From: Hirundichthys speculiger
Taxonomy: Eukaryota > Chordata > Actinopteri > Beloniformes > Exocoetidae
Assembly (NCBI GenBank): GCA_018398805.1
Contig: JAGFBZ010000852.1
Location: 124,001-188,000, forward strand
Direction of reading: 5' to 3'
DNA length: 64,000 nt
The notes below the pieces were generated by a model. That model was given only the letters and a program-made list of their open reading frames with translations, made no database searches and was not told the DNA's origin. This document shows positions 21,327-33,300 of this stretch, in pieces. Both the position numbers and the translations under genes were made by a program. How positions within the stretch are numbered: position 1 is the first letter of the stretch; each line of letters begins with the position of its first letter.

Positions 21327-24300
21327 GTGAGCACCATCTCTCCAGCTAACCAACCTCTTTGTTTGTGATATGTGTGCAATGCATTGTTGAACCTGCTGAT
21401 GAGGTTTGGTGTCTAGTTTTTGTTGCATAGAACATACTCGGAGAATAATAATCTCTACAAACACAGTAGGGTCTTGCAGGATGTACCAGGATGTCTTTAC
21501 TCTCAAGAGACCTTTAGGCTGGAACAAAGAAGAGTAAGATGAGGAAGCTGCAACAAAGCTGTTCTGGTCGTAACTGCTGCTCCAACTGCATCGGACCCTT
21601 TACCTGGATGTTTCCTTTATTCATCACCCATTTTCCAAAGTCCAGGTGTGTTCGTGTTGAGTGGGTGTCTGACGTTCTGTCTCATATCTGTCCCGCTGTC
21701 TTTGTCTCAGAGGCCTATTCCTACCATCATGATTACAATGAACGCTTGTCCCACGGTCGTCAGCTGAAGATCAACCTGCTCGAGAATGCAGACAAACTGG
21801 AGTTCGTCCCAGTTTACAGTCCGACCAGCAAGTTCGTGTACTGGGGGAAGCATGCACACAGGTCAGAAACAGCTGCGTGACCTGGGGCGGGGTCATTGAG
21901 GGGCGTGATGTGTCAGCATCTGTATCCTGAATGTGGCTGTTGTGACTTCTGCAGGACAACCAAAGGCAGGGTGTCCGGCAGCGGCAGCAGCCGACGCTGG
22001 TACATTGACAAGGTAATCCGCCTCTTACCGGTGAGACTTCTCTGGAGTAAACCTGCGGTGGCTCAGTGGAAATGTGTGTTGCTGTATGTTGTTGACAGGT
22101 GACTTACGAGGATGAAGGAACATACACACAGAAAGACTTCTGGAACAGAGACATCGCGACAACTAATGTTGCGGTTACACGTGAGTTCGCTGAAAAGTTT
22201 TCACATGCTCAGCTTAGTCGAGGTGTGATTTATCCAAATATATTTACTGACAAAAGTATGTCACATGACGTAAAAGGTGGCATTAGGGCCCGCTTTTAGC
22301 TTGTTAGCGTTGGGCTTTTCCAGCACACACCCACACAACATGCAAATCCTTGGTTTAGCTTGTTGCTACCAACTCAGGAAAGGGCAACTCTTCGATTCTT
22401 CACCAAGCTTCCCTTGAAGGCTTCTCATGTCTACCATACCTACTACCGGCAAAAAAAAAAAAACACCTAAAGTAACTTTGGACCCTGTTTTGACTGACTT
22501 GTGGACGAACTGCATCATCACCTTATGGGACGATGGCCCTTATCAGAGCTGGCATTAACATGCGTGCTGAGAAATCTGATCCTGAGTGGGGGAAATCATA
22601 AGCTTGTGTGTTGTGGAAAAAATATATCCCTCATATTTATCTCGTCCCCATGACAATATCTCCAAGCAAGACTGAAAGTAAAGACTTGACAGTTTCTTGG
22701 TTTTAGTGACGTTTAATCCCATTGCGTGCAAGGGACCAGACAGCACGCTGTAAATAATAGTAAATGTCCCCATATAAGCTGCGATGGACTGGCAACCTGT
22801 CCAGGTTAGGGTTAGGCGACTTAATCAGCCTCATCTATAGTTGTTAAGGAGTTGGATTTAAGATCCAATGACCATATGCTCTCGTGGGTTCAAGTTTGGT
22901 CCAGTTGGACTAAGATGTTTGCGTGGATTTTAGTCACATTCTTAATGTGATGTAAATGTGCTGACTGCCTCAGGAGGCAAACTGGCATGGCTGTTTTTGT
23001 AAGTCGCTACCACAGAGTTCAGCTGGATAAAGGTGAACTTACTTTAGTGCAATGTCCATTTTAACAGAGAAGTGGGAAGTCCAGTTTTGGACAAATGTAA
23101 TACATCACTAGAGGTTGCTCATCTTTTTCTCCTCATGTCGCTCTTGTCTTTTCCAGCCAAACAAAACTACTTGAAGTGTGTTGCAGGAGAGAGTCTCTAC
23201 ATTTCGCTGGAGGGTCTTGACCTGGCCGACGCCTTCCTCTCCTTCTCTGGGCCAGCTGCTAACGTTACACTGGTGAGATGGATGGATGAATGGTGGGACT
23301 GAGTGTTGACGTAGGAGAAGAGTCAAGAAGAAGTTTCCTTCTTACCTTCTTGATGCTAAGGGTGAATCCCAATTCCTCCCTTAACCCTCAATCTCAACCC
23401 TCAGTCACAAAAACGCGCGCTCCCGCTAAGTACAAATGTGTCCCGATTCTTAGAAAGTCAAGTTGAGGGACAAGTTTGAGGACTGTATCGCCCTCAATAT
23501 TGAGATTCTCCAGCACACCCTTGGGAGTAAGGGCTACCCAGAAGACATTGTATATTTTTGCCAAGACGTCTTCGAAAAGGATGGCGCCGAAAAAAGCTAG
23601 CTACAAATGTACATATTTTCGTAGTTAATAAAGATAGAAATGTTACGAAACTGTCTTCGTTATGTATATATTTATATTATCTTCTTCTTCTACGTCTTCT
23701 TCTACGTCAGGGTTTCTCAACAGGGGCGGTACCGCCCCCCAGGGGGCGTTTTGAGCCTTTTGGGGGGCGATGGAAACGTCAGGGCTGAGAGGGGGGCGCT
23801 CAGGCACAAATGAGGGGGGCCATGCCTTGAGAACTCTATTTTAAACTTCCATGGTTTGCCAATGTTTTTTTATAGTGTTAATCTACTTAAGTTGTCTGAG
23901 ACCAAAACCCCGAGTCTGCTGCTTCCATGACCCAGTAAAATTTCCTTTTCTCTCTACGTCACAATCAGACGAGCCGAGCGGGATCGGTCACCATAGTAAC
24001 GCCCATAAACACACAGCAGCAGAGAAACCTCTTTCCAACACATTTCGCAGGGTTCATTCATTCAACAAACACAATCAAGACTATTTAATCACGTTTAATC
24101 AAAAAACATTTACAGTACAATCAAAAATGGCGGAAAACAAGAAACAGTGCTGGCAGTACAATGCTAATTACGTAAATTATAGATTTATTCCATTAACGAG
24201 CAACGTACATCTGCAGATGTGCTGCTATGTGAGCGGGTGTTCTCCAATGAAGCCATGAAGCTGTCGCTATTAAAGGAACAGCTTTCTAAAAAACATCCAG

Positions 24301-27300
24301 ACAAGGTATCTAAAGACTTGGCTTACTTCCAGTCACTGAGGGATCAGCACTTAACAATTAAATCATTTTCAGTTGACAAAGGTAGGCTTCAATTATATTA
24401 TTATAAAGGCCTGTTCGCACACACATAAATGTGCAGCTAATTATTAAATTTTTATAGTAGCATAGAGGTCAGATATTTCACCTGTCTGTTCTTCGATGTG
24501 GCGCTTTCAGTAAATCCTCCTCCGCGGCTTCTGTCCTCCTGAATCAGCGCAAAAATTTCTCCCCTAAAAAGGGGAATCCCTAGCGCGGATTACGTCATAC
24601 CATAGTATGAGGAAGTCCAAGGGGGGAAAAAAAAAAATTTTTCATTGTTGTTCACGTGTTGAATGAGCTTACAGACAGAGATTTGCTGCTCTACACTGGC
24701 TACTTAAGTATTATACTTACTTATAATACTACCACTACTACTAATAATAATACTAATAATAGTATTATTTCCATGTAATTTTCATTAAATCTATTTCCAC
24801 AAATTAAAATCCATGCTTACAGACACTTTTTTTTTGGGGGGGGGGCACGTTAAGTGCATCATGGTGGCCCAGGGGGGCGTTTATTCAAAAAAGGTTGAGA
24901 ACCACTGTTCTACGTCTTCTTCTCCTTCTTTGTTGTCGTCGTCGTTTTCTTGACAGACTGGACATAGTTTGGCGTAAGGCTGCCTCCCACAGTCTGAAGA
25001 CGTAACTGCACTCAAGGGGTGTCCCATTTCTAAGTCATGAGATAGTCCTGACACTTACTTTGGAGGGCCAAGATGGAGGCCCAAAGACTGAGGGTTAAGG
25101 GCGAGGGTTGAGATTTAGGGTTAAGGGAGGAATTGGAATTGGCTCTAAATTTAGGGTGAATTCCAATTCCTCCCTTAACTCTCAATCTCAACCCTCAATC
25201 ACAAAAACGCACGCTCCTGCGAAGTGCAAATATTGTCCCGATTCTCAGAACGTCAAGTTCAGGAACAAGTTTCAGGGCTGTATCACCCTCAATATTGAGA
25301 TTCTCTGGCACCACCCTTGGGAGTAAGGGCTACCCAGAAGGGTAGTCCTTCTTCTACTTCTTTGTCATTGTTGTCTTCTTGACAGACTGGACGTAGCTTT
25401 GCCGTAAGGGTCCCCCCCACAGTCTGAAGACATAACTGCACTCAATGGGTGTTCCACATCTAAGTCACAGGATAGCCCTTACACTTACTTTAGAGGGCCA
25501 AGCTTGAGGACCAAAGATTGAGGGTCAAAGATTGAGGGCCCAAGATTGAGGGTTAAGGGGAAGGGTTGAGATTGAGGGTTATGGGAGAAATTGGAATTCA
25601 CCCTTAGGGCCAATTCCAATTCCTCTCTTAACCCTCAATCTCAACCCTTGCCCTTAACCCTCAGTCTTTGGACCTCAATCTTGGCCCTCGAAAGTAAGTG
25701 TCAGGGCTATCTTGTGACTTAGAAACATTGAAAAGAGCGCCGTATATTCTCTAAATAATATTAGCAAATAACACAATAGAGGATACATTATTCAGTCCTC
25801 CGTCGCTACACAACAAGGTATACAAGTAACGTGAAGCCGGCCGGAACCGCCGACGGCACCGGGACCCCTGCCCGGGACCGCCGGTCCGGCAACAAACATC
25901 GTAAAGTAAAAAGGTAAATGTTACGCAACAACAATGTTAATCCATGAAAAAAAGTCTCAAACAAAGACAATAAGATGGTTTAGTAACATTTATATCTTTA
26001 AGATATACGAAGATACTTACGTTTGTAGCTAGCTTTTTTTGTCACCATCCTTTTCGAAGATGTCTTGGCTAAATTATCCAGTGCCTTCTGGGTAGCCCTT
26101 ACTCCCAAGGGTGGTGTCGGAAAATCTCAATTTTAAGGGGGATACAACCCTCAAATTTGTCCCTCAACTTGACTTGCTAAGAATCAGGACAGCACTTGCC
26201 CTTAGCGGGAGCGTGCATTTTTGAGATTGAGGGTTGAGATTGAGGGTTAAGGGAGGAATTGGAATTAACCCTTACTGTAACTGGGGATAAATGGGGTAAC
26301 TGCCTGGTTACTGTTAATTTAACTGACTTATTGGGCAAGAACGTTTTGAGCAGATGAATCCATGGTGGGATATTTGTACTTAACTGTAATATCATTCAAC
26401 TTACGATAAGTTGTCTTTTATCCCGGAGTAAAAAGAAACCAGTGGAGAGGTGGTTTGCCATTGCCATATTAAAAGTAATGAAGCAACTTTTAACCCAGTC
26501 AATAATAGATTATGGATTATTGAGTTTCCAGTCATGAGTGTCCAAGAAAAGTTGGGGTTGATGGAGTGGAGGTAAAAAAAAAAAAAGTTAATTTACCAGT
26601 TAAGAAAAGCTGAAGTGGTTTGATGTACATTTCAAAAAAGGATTAGCCTATAATGACTTTAGAACAGTCTTTTAACTGGAGTCGGTCTTGAAAAGCAAGT
26701 TTGTGAACAATGAAATTGCCCTTGACACCCGAACATGGAAAAATGTACATAATACAAGGTAACTGGAGGCCAGGTCTTTGTGGATCAAAGGTTTTGCCCT
26801 CCGATATCCCAGTCACCTCCGGAGGATCGTGGCTCCTGGGTGTTTGGGGCATTATCCCTTCTGATCACAGCAGAACCACTCATCCACTCTCAGTCTGATT
26901 TACTGCAGATGGAAGAGCTCTGCCCAGCTGCAAGGTTCATCCTGGAGTCAGTAACAGTGCACTGAGTTCCAGGGGTTTGTCTCCCACAGGTCCACGATGG
27001 TGCTCCGGTGGCCCAGGACCATCCAGATTACTGGGACCGGGTCCGGACACACTCTGCGAACATTGAGATCAGGCATGTGAACATCAGTGATCAGGGACGC
27101 TACACCCTGAAGGACCGCAAGGACAGAGTTGTATCCATAACCAGGATGGACCTGACAGGTGGGTGGCTGTTAGACAGGCCGTCTTTCTGCTCAGAAATAC
27201 ACTGGGGACGATGCAAAACATGACTAGGGGCTGTCTATGTTGAACTTCAAAATTCCAAATATTGCTCTCACATGGTTTACACAGAAAATTCGTTTTTTGT

Positions 27301-30300
27301 TCATTTTTGGATGATGGAACGTTGGGTGTAGGAATTGCTTAAAATTGGGGGAACGAATAGAAAAGTGGCTTCAGGTCCATTGGATAAATTGTGAAGGTGC
27401 TGTTGAAATCAGAAACTCTGAATAGGAAGTTGAGGCACTTCCTGCCAAGTTCGTCAGTTCTACACGCGACATCGAGCCACAGTGGTGGCGTGGCTTCGGC
27501 CCGTCAGTGAAGGAATGGCAGTCGTTGAATTCAGGCAAGCCAGCATTCATATACTCAGGTCAACTCATGGATAATAAGTTATGTGCCTTTTCGCTCGAAT
27601 TTTTCACCGCAGACCATCACGAGTATGCCAGTGGAAACCCGCTCATGGCTCTGCTCTTACTGCTGGGCATCCCTGCCGGGATTTGCTGCTGCTGTCGGAA
27701 GAAGATTTTCAAGAAGAAGGCCACCACTGCCACAACCCTGCAGGTACAGCGGGCACACCGTGACTTCAGCTGGGAAATAGTGATGCTTCTTTAACTAGTT
27801 TCTGGGCTTGTTACAGCAACTACTTACTGCTGTTGGATGGTACATTACCCCTCGTTCATGTTCATAACCCTCCAGATAAGTTGTTTTATCATCTCTTGTT
27901 TTTAACTCTCCAGACTCCTCCAGAGATTGTCCATGCTCCCTCTCCGGGTCCTGCTGGACCGTGTCCTCCGTACAATGCTTATGGACAACCAGGAGAGGTG
28001 AGACTCACACATCATGGAGAGCCCCTAAGATGCAACCACCAGTCATGTGAATATCCACAAACCTGAGTCCGCCCTGACCCAGGTCCTTTTCAGCATCACC
28101 ACTGCTGTTTTAAATTTATAAATATGCACTCTAAGTAGTTATTTATGGATACAAGTACTTTTATATTCTAATTTAACAGAAATTAAGAGGGAATTCCTTA
28201 TTTGACTTGCTACATTACTGTACGTGAGATAAAAGCTTCCCGGTAAGTTTTAGTCCATTTAAAACCAAACTGTTGAGAAAACGTGGTTCATTATTGTAAC
28301 ACATATGCTATCCTGACCAGAACAGCAACATCTAATGCTGGAAATATTAAAGGAACCTGCCAAATGAAATGAAAAATCCAGCTGAGTTAGGTCTGACACT
28401 GACCAGAGGGGTGTACTACGAAGCGAGATTAGAGGGTTAGCGAGGTATGTTGAGTCTAAAGCCAGGATTTCCGGTAACGAAGGCGGCTCTCTTTTAAAGA
28501 TCACTGGTAACTTACTCTGCAAACTTAACCTGGTCCGGAAGGTTATGTGCAGAGTTTAGGCTCAAATCGGCTATAAAAAGCACCGCCCTTTCACTTTCAC
28601 CCAATCCTGTTGACTTTAGCGCCAGGATTGTGCAATGGAGGGAGAGTATTCAGAGACCGGACTGATCGCTGGCTTCCCATGACCATATTCTCTATGAACG
28701 CTAGAGATTTCCAGATGAGGGAATACGTTACATTTGTAATCTGCTAGAGCCATATATTGGCAGCGCCACCAAACGCAGCTGTGCGCTCACAGTAGCGCAA
28801 ACGGTGTGCGTTTCCTTGCGTTTTTTCCCGCAGGAACCTACATGCATTCAGTTGGTGATGCAGAAAATCTGAGCCAGAATACTGTAATACTGTACTTGCT
28901 CTTACTGAACTGCTGAATGTTTGTAGTATTCCCTGGCATCTGCCCACGCTTCAAATAAAAGAAGCGTTTTACAATCGCAGGTAACATAAATTAATAGTCC
29001 ATTATATTGATAATCAGTGTGTGACGTAGAATTTCATGTGAAATGTTGTAATATAATTCATAGATTCCCCAGGGTGATAGGGTACCTATTAAAGTGGCCG
29101 GTGAGCGTATATTGGTATCACAGATAATATTAAATCTTAAATAATATTAAATAATATTAAATCTTAATATATATTTTTATATTATTAATTATATATTATA
29201 TTATATATATAATAGATATATTAATTATATTATATATAATTATTAATTATATTAATTCTATAACTCCTCCCCTTCTGCTTGAGGGACAGCTGATAATGCA
29301 GGACTGTGTATGACTGTAAATAACAATACTATGTGTCAATAACACCATAAGGAACTTTAACAGTGCAATATATGTAAATAGCAATATCATAGCAGTAAAT
29401 AGCAATATTATTATAACAACATTATGCAATAAGACACCACAGAGGACCGCTTAATATGTGCAACATCTTGCCTGTGATGTCTGTCTAAGTTGCTTTCTGT
29501 TTTCTGTGCACTTCCTGTAATTTTTTTGAACATTGTTGGTTGTAATTTTTGAGCAATACCTGGCACAAGAATTTCCTTCGGGATAAATAAAGTTTTATCT
29601 TATCTTATCTCTTAAATTAATTTCACTTAGATTTAGCAAAAAACTAAAGTGATTTTCATTTATCATTCATAATGGGACAATCAAACCTACATAATGTTTA
29701 AATCTGCTGCATTAAGTTTAAAGTTTAAGTGCTCTGAAAGAGGGAGGGAGATTAATTAAGGTGCATTAAGTGGTGAAATAAATATAATTTACTGTGGCAA
29801 GAACACTACAGAGTGCCCGGTGGGGTTTGATCCCCAGACCCGGGTGAAAGTCACGCAATTGCCAGTCAGCCAAAGGGATATCGTCTTAGCCATGTAGCCA
29901 GGACACGTCATCAATCGGAGGTCAGTGACAGGACCTCACACTGTCACATTACGTATTTACACGATCTGCAATTTTTTGCCAGCACTTCCTGGCTTTATTC
30001 GCACCAACAGTATTGCTTTTGGCCGTAAAGATTTCTTTGAAATCCTCATAGCCCTGCATTATTAAAACCTGTTCCTCCTGACTGAAATATACGGACCGCC
30101 ATCTATCCATTTGATCCGGAATAGGCGTCAAATGACGCGTCAAACGCCCTTTTATGTGAACGTGCACAGAGCAGAAAGCAGAAAGCCGCGGTTAACAAAG
30201 ATAATTGATAACCACCGTCGTGGTACCAGTTATCTCTGATCGCGAGTTTCAGGTTTGTTAAGCCAGCTCACCCAAAGAAAGCCTGGCTGTGTTGAACTTG

Positions 30301-33300
30301 CTTCGTAGTACACCCCTCTGTTGATGTTTCCTGTTTAAATTACAAGGAATGTTTTTCTGTTTGCAGATGCAGCCCTACGGACCAAATTCTAACATGGTAC
30401 GTTAGATATTTTATAATGTGCACAAACTACAGAGCCACATGGAGCGCAGGATTTTTCTCATAAATGAGGAATATGAAGCGTATTTGATCATATTTGGTCC
30501 ATCCAGCTCGGTCCACAGCCTCGGTAATGTGACGCTCCTGCGTATCACTGAAGGTTCCTGCCATCTTCTTTTGAACTGTAACAAGTCAGAAGCACTGTGT
30601 TGGGCAGAACATTTTGAGGATCATTTCCAGAGACTTTCTAGAAACTTACTAGAAGAAGTTAAGTTGGGGAACTGAAAGTAATGCACATCTGAGGGTTTGC
30701 CAGGGATTTTATCCTTGCAGTTATGATTTGGTCACCAACGGTTCATGCCAAGTGTAAACATATGCTGAGAGCGGTTTGTGTCTGTTTATGTTTAGGGTCC
30801 AACAGTCCACCCTCCCCCTGCACCCTCTCCAGTGAGTACTTCAGCTCAATTCTCCTTTCTAAGATATTGACTCCCTAACACAGTTGGACTCTGTTATCTG
30901 GGCTTTTTCTTGCTTCCTCCCTCAGTATTTCCATATATTTTCTGATCTAACCCTCGTCTTCCTCTGCAGGGTTTTAATCCAGCCTACCCGCCCCAGAACC
31001 CTTCCTACCCTCCTGCTGGAGCCCCTGCCCAACCACAGTGGGGTTACCAGCCACAGGACCAGTACCCTCCTGCCCCCATGGCTCCAATGGTACGACCCCC
31101 GTTCATTGACTTTTAGGTTCTCTTAACACAGGGGTGTCAATTCTCCGCGGATTCGCTGATTTCAGAGTTTTTTGCCATCCTGGGGGTCATTTTTCAGATA
31201 CGTGCAGATCCGGTTTAATATTTTCGGGGGGGGGGGGGGGGGGGGGGGGGGTATCCTCCACCTCCAACGTGACGTGAATTCTCGATTGCAATTGGTTGAT
31301 TGAGTGATTGAGACCAGAGCATGCGCAATGAGCCCGTTGACAATGCAGCCGCTATCACAGCCAGATCAACGGTCAAAGTAAGCCTGAAACACATATTTTC
31401 TGATATTACTTCTCCCTTTCTTGTTTGGATGGATGATTATTAGCTTAAATTCACAGGAGAGATGTTTATCCTCATTGTACTTATTTATTGTTAGACAACA
31501 CGAATGAATATACAGGCTTCTCACCACTGGTAAATGTAGCTAGGAAACGAAAGCTCGTCTGCCTCGAACCGGCGTCTCGTCCCGCTTAGCAAAGTAACCT
31601 CCAAGTACATTTAAATTGCCGATTCTGAAGTGCTCAGTTTACAATTAGGGCAATTATATGATCATTAAATTAAAAAAAAAAAATCTCCCGACTCCGACCC
31701 CCTCCCCTCTCAAAATATAAAACTCCTCGAATCTACATGATTCACGTAGGTCTCTCTTTTTGACTTCAAAACGGCAAATTTCGCCGAAAGGTGGGGGATT
31801 TTCATGCCTGAAGTATTAGTTATTCAGCAGAGCTTTTTGTGATTTAAAAAAAAATTAAGAAAAGCTAATGTTCAGAGTTACAGGCATCAAGTAGACATGT
31901 TGAATTTAACATGCTATTTTCTATAACTGCTTACTAAAGTTTTGGATCCATGTATCTTGTTGTCACTGATGTTTTACTGTTGAAGTTCATGAGTGACTGA
32001 ATCACGTCATTCTGAATTTTTGCCTTTAATAGGCAACTTAATTGTTTTATAACAACTACTTTTATTTTTGATATCTAACCTCAGCCTTATGCTCAGTTTA
32101 TTCTCACATTAGCAGGAATAATTAAACTTTGTGCCATTTTTATCTTTTATTTTCTGTTGAGGGAAAGTAAGAATTGGATTTTAAGTATGAGCAGAGTTTT
32201 GCAAACCTGTGAAGTGAGGCACACCAGATTGCGAGTTTTGCATTCATTATGTAACGTCAATTATCCCCCCAGGTATATTGTAAGGCTTAAGGCAAGGGTG
32301 TCAACCTGATCCGTTAAAGCTGCAGGTTTTTGTTTTAACCATGCAGAACACAAAGAACATTTTTTACTTACAAATTGTAAGTAAAAAATGTTCTTTTCAC
32401 TATCAAACATTTTCAGTAAAATGTTTAGTCTGTTGGATCTTCAGTAAGTAAAAAATGTTCTTTTCATTATCAAAGTAACAATATGGACAAATACACAATG
32501 CTGTGCTCAGAATGCCTCCTAAAGCACCTCCAAATTTTCTCGAGCCACGCATGAACTGGCCTTGTAGATGTAGAGACATCTCGTCTCTTCTCAGGACAAC
32601 GCCTCCAACCCAACTACGTAAATTTCTCTGTTAGGTCACGAAGACCCATAAGTGATTAGTGAGATTATTACCACGTCATATCTATGGTTTTAATTCTTTC
32701 ACTCAAATGTGAAACATGCATTTCCTGACAAGGTGTTGAGTACGACTCAGGACACTCGTAAAGAAGCCCAACATTCTCCCAGAGGTCCAGTCCCCAGGTA
32801 CTCTAGACCCATAAAAGGGTACCAAAAGTGTGAGAGGAGCCTGATAGGCCTAAGGGCTCTGCTTCCTGGAGGATGAATGGCCAGACAAGCCTCTGTGCAC
32901 GCGACAGTACGGAGCTATGAGGGCTTCACTAGAACGTATGCTCCATGTTGGTAAGAGGAATGTGGAATCCTGAAAATGTCGCGTTTATGTGCAGGGCTAT
33001 GCTTCACCTCCAGTCATGTACAGCGCTCCTCCACCTGCAGCAGCCACCGATCCTGTTAAAGACCCAAACATGGCTTCACCTGCTGATCCCCTGCTGAACG
33101 CTGCCCCTCAGGTATGCACACATGCACATGCACGTGCACACGTGGCCTACCCTGTCCCTGTCCACATGCACCAGCTGCTGATATTAAGGATTTGGTTATT
33201 GATTCCTGATAATTAGTTGGTGCTACATTTTATTCATACATTATATGGGTTTATAATAACAGTATTTGGACCAAAGACCGCATAAAGACGCCTCCATGGG

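Noticed and set aside
24120..24428. A host ZBED5/SCAND3 gene
   Set aside because: It is frame-shifted, lacks the catalytic body and lies within hAT termini with an exact target duplication, so it is a transposon relic.
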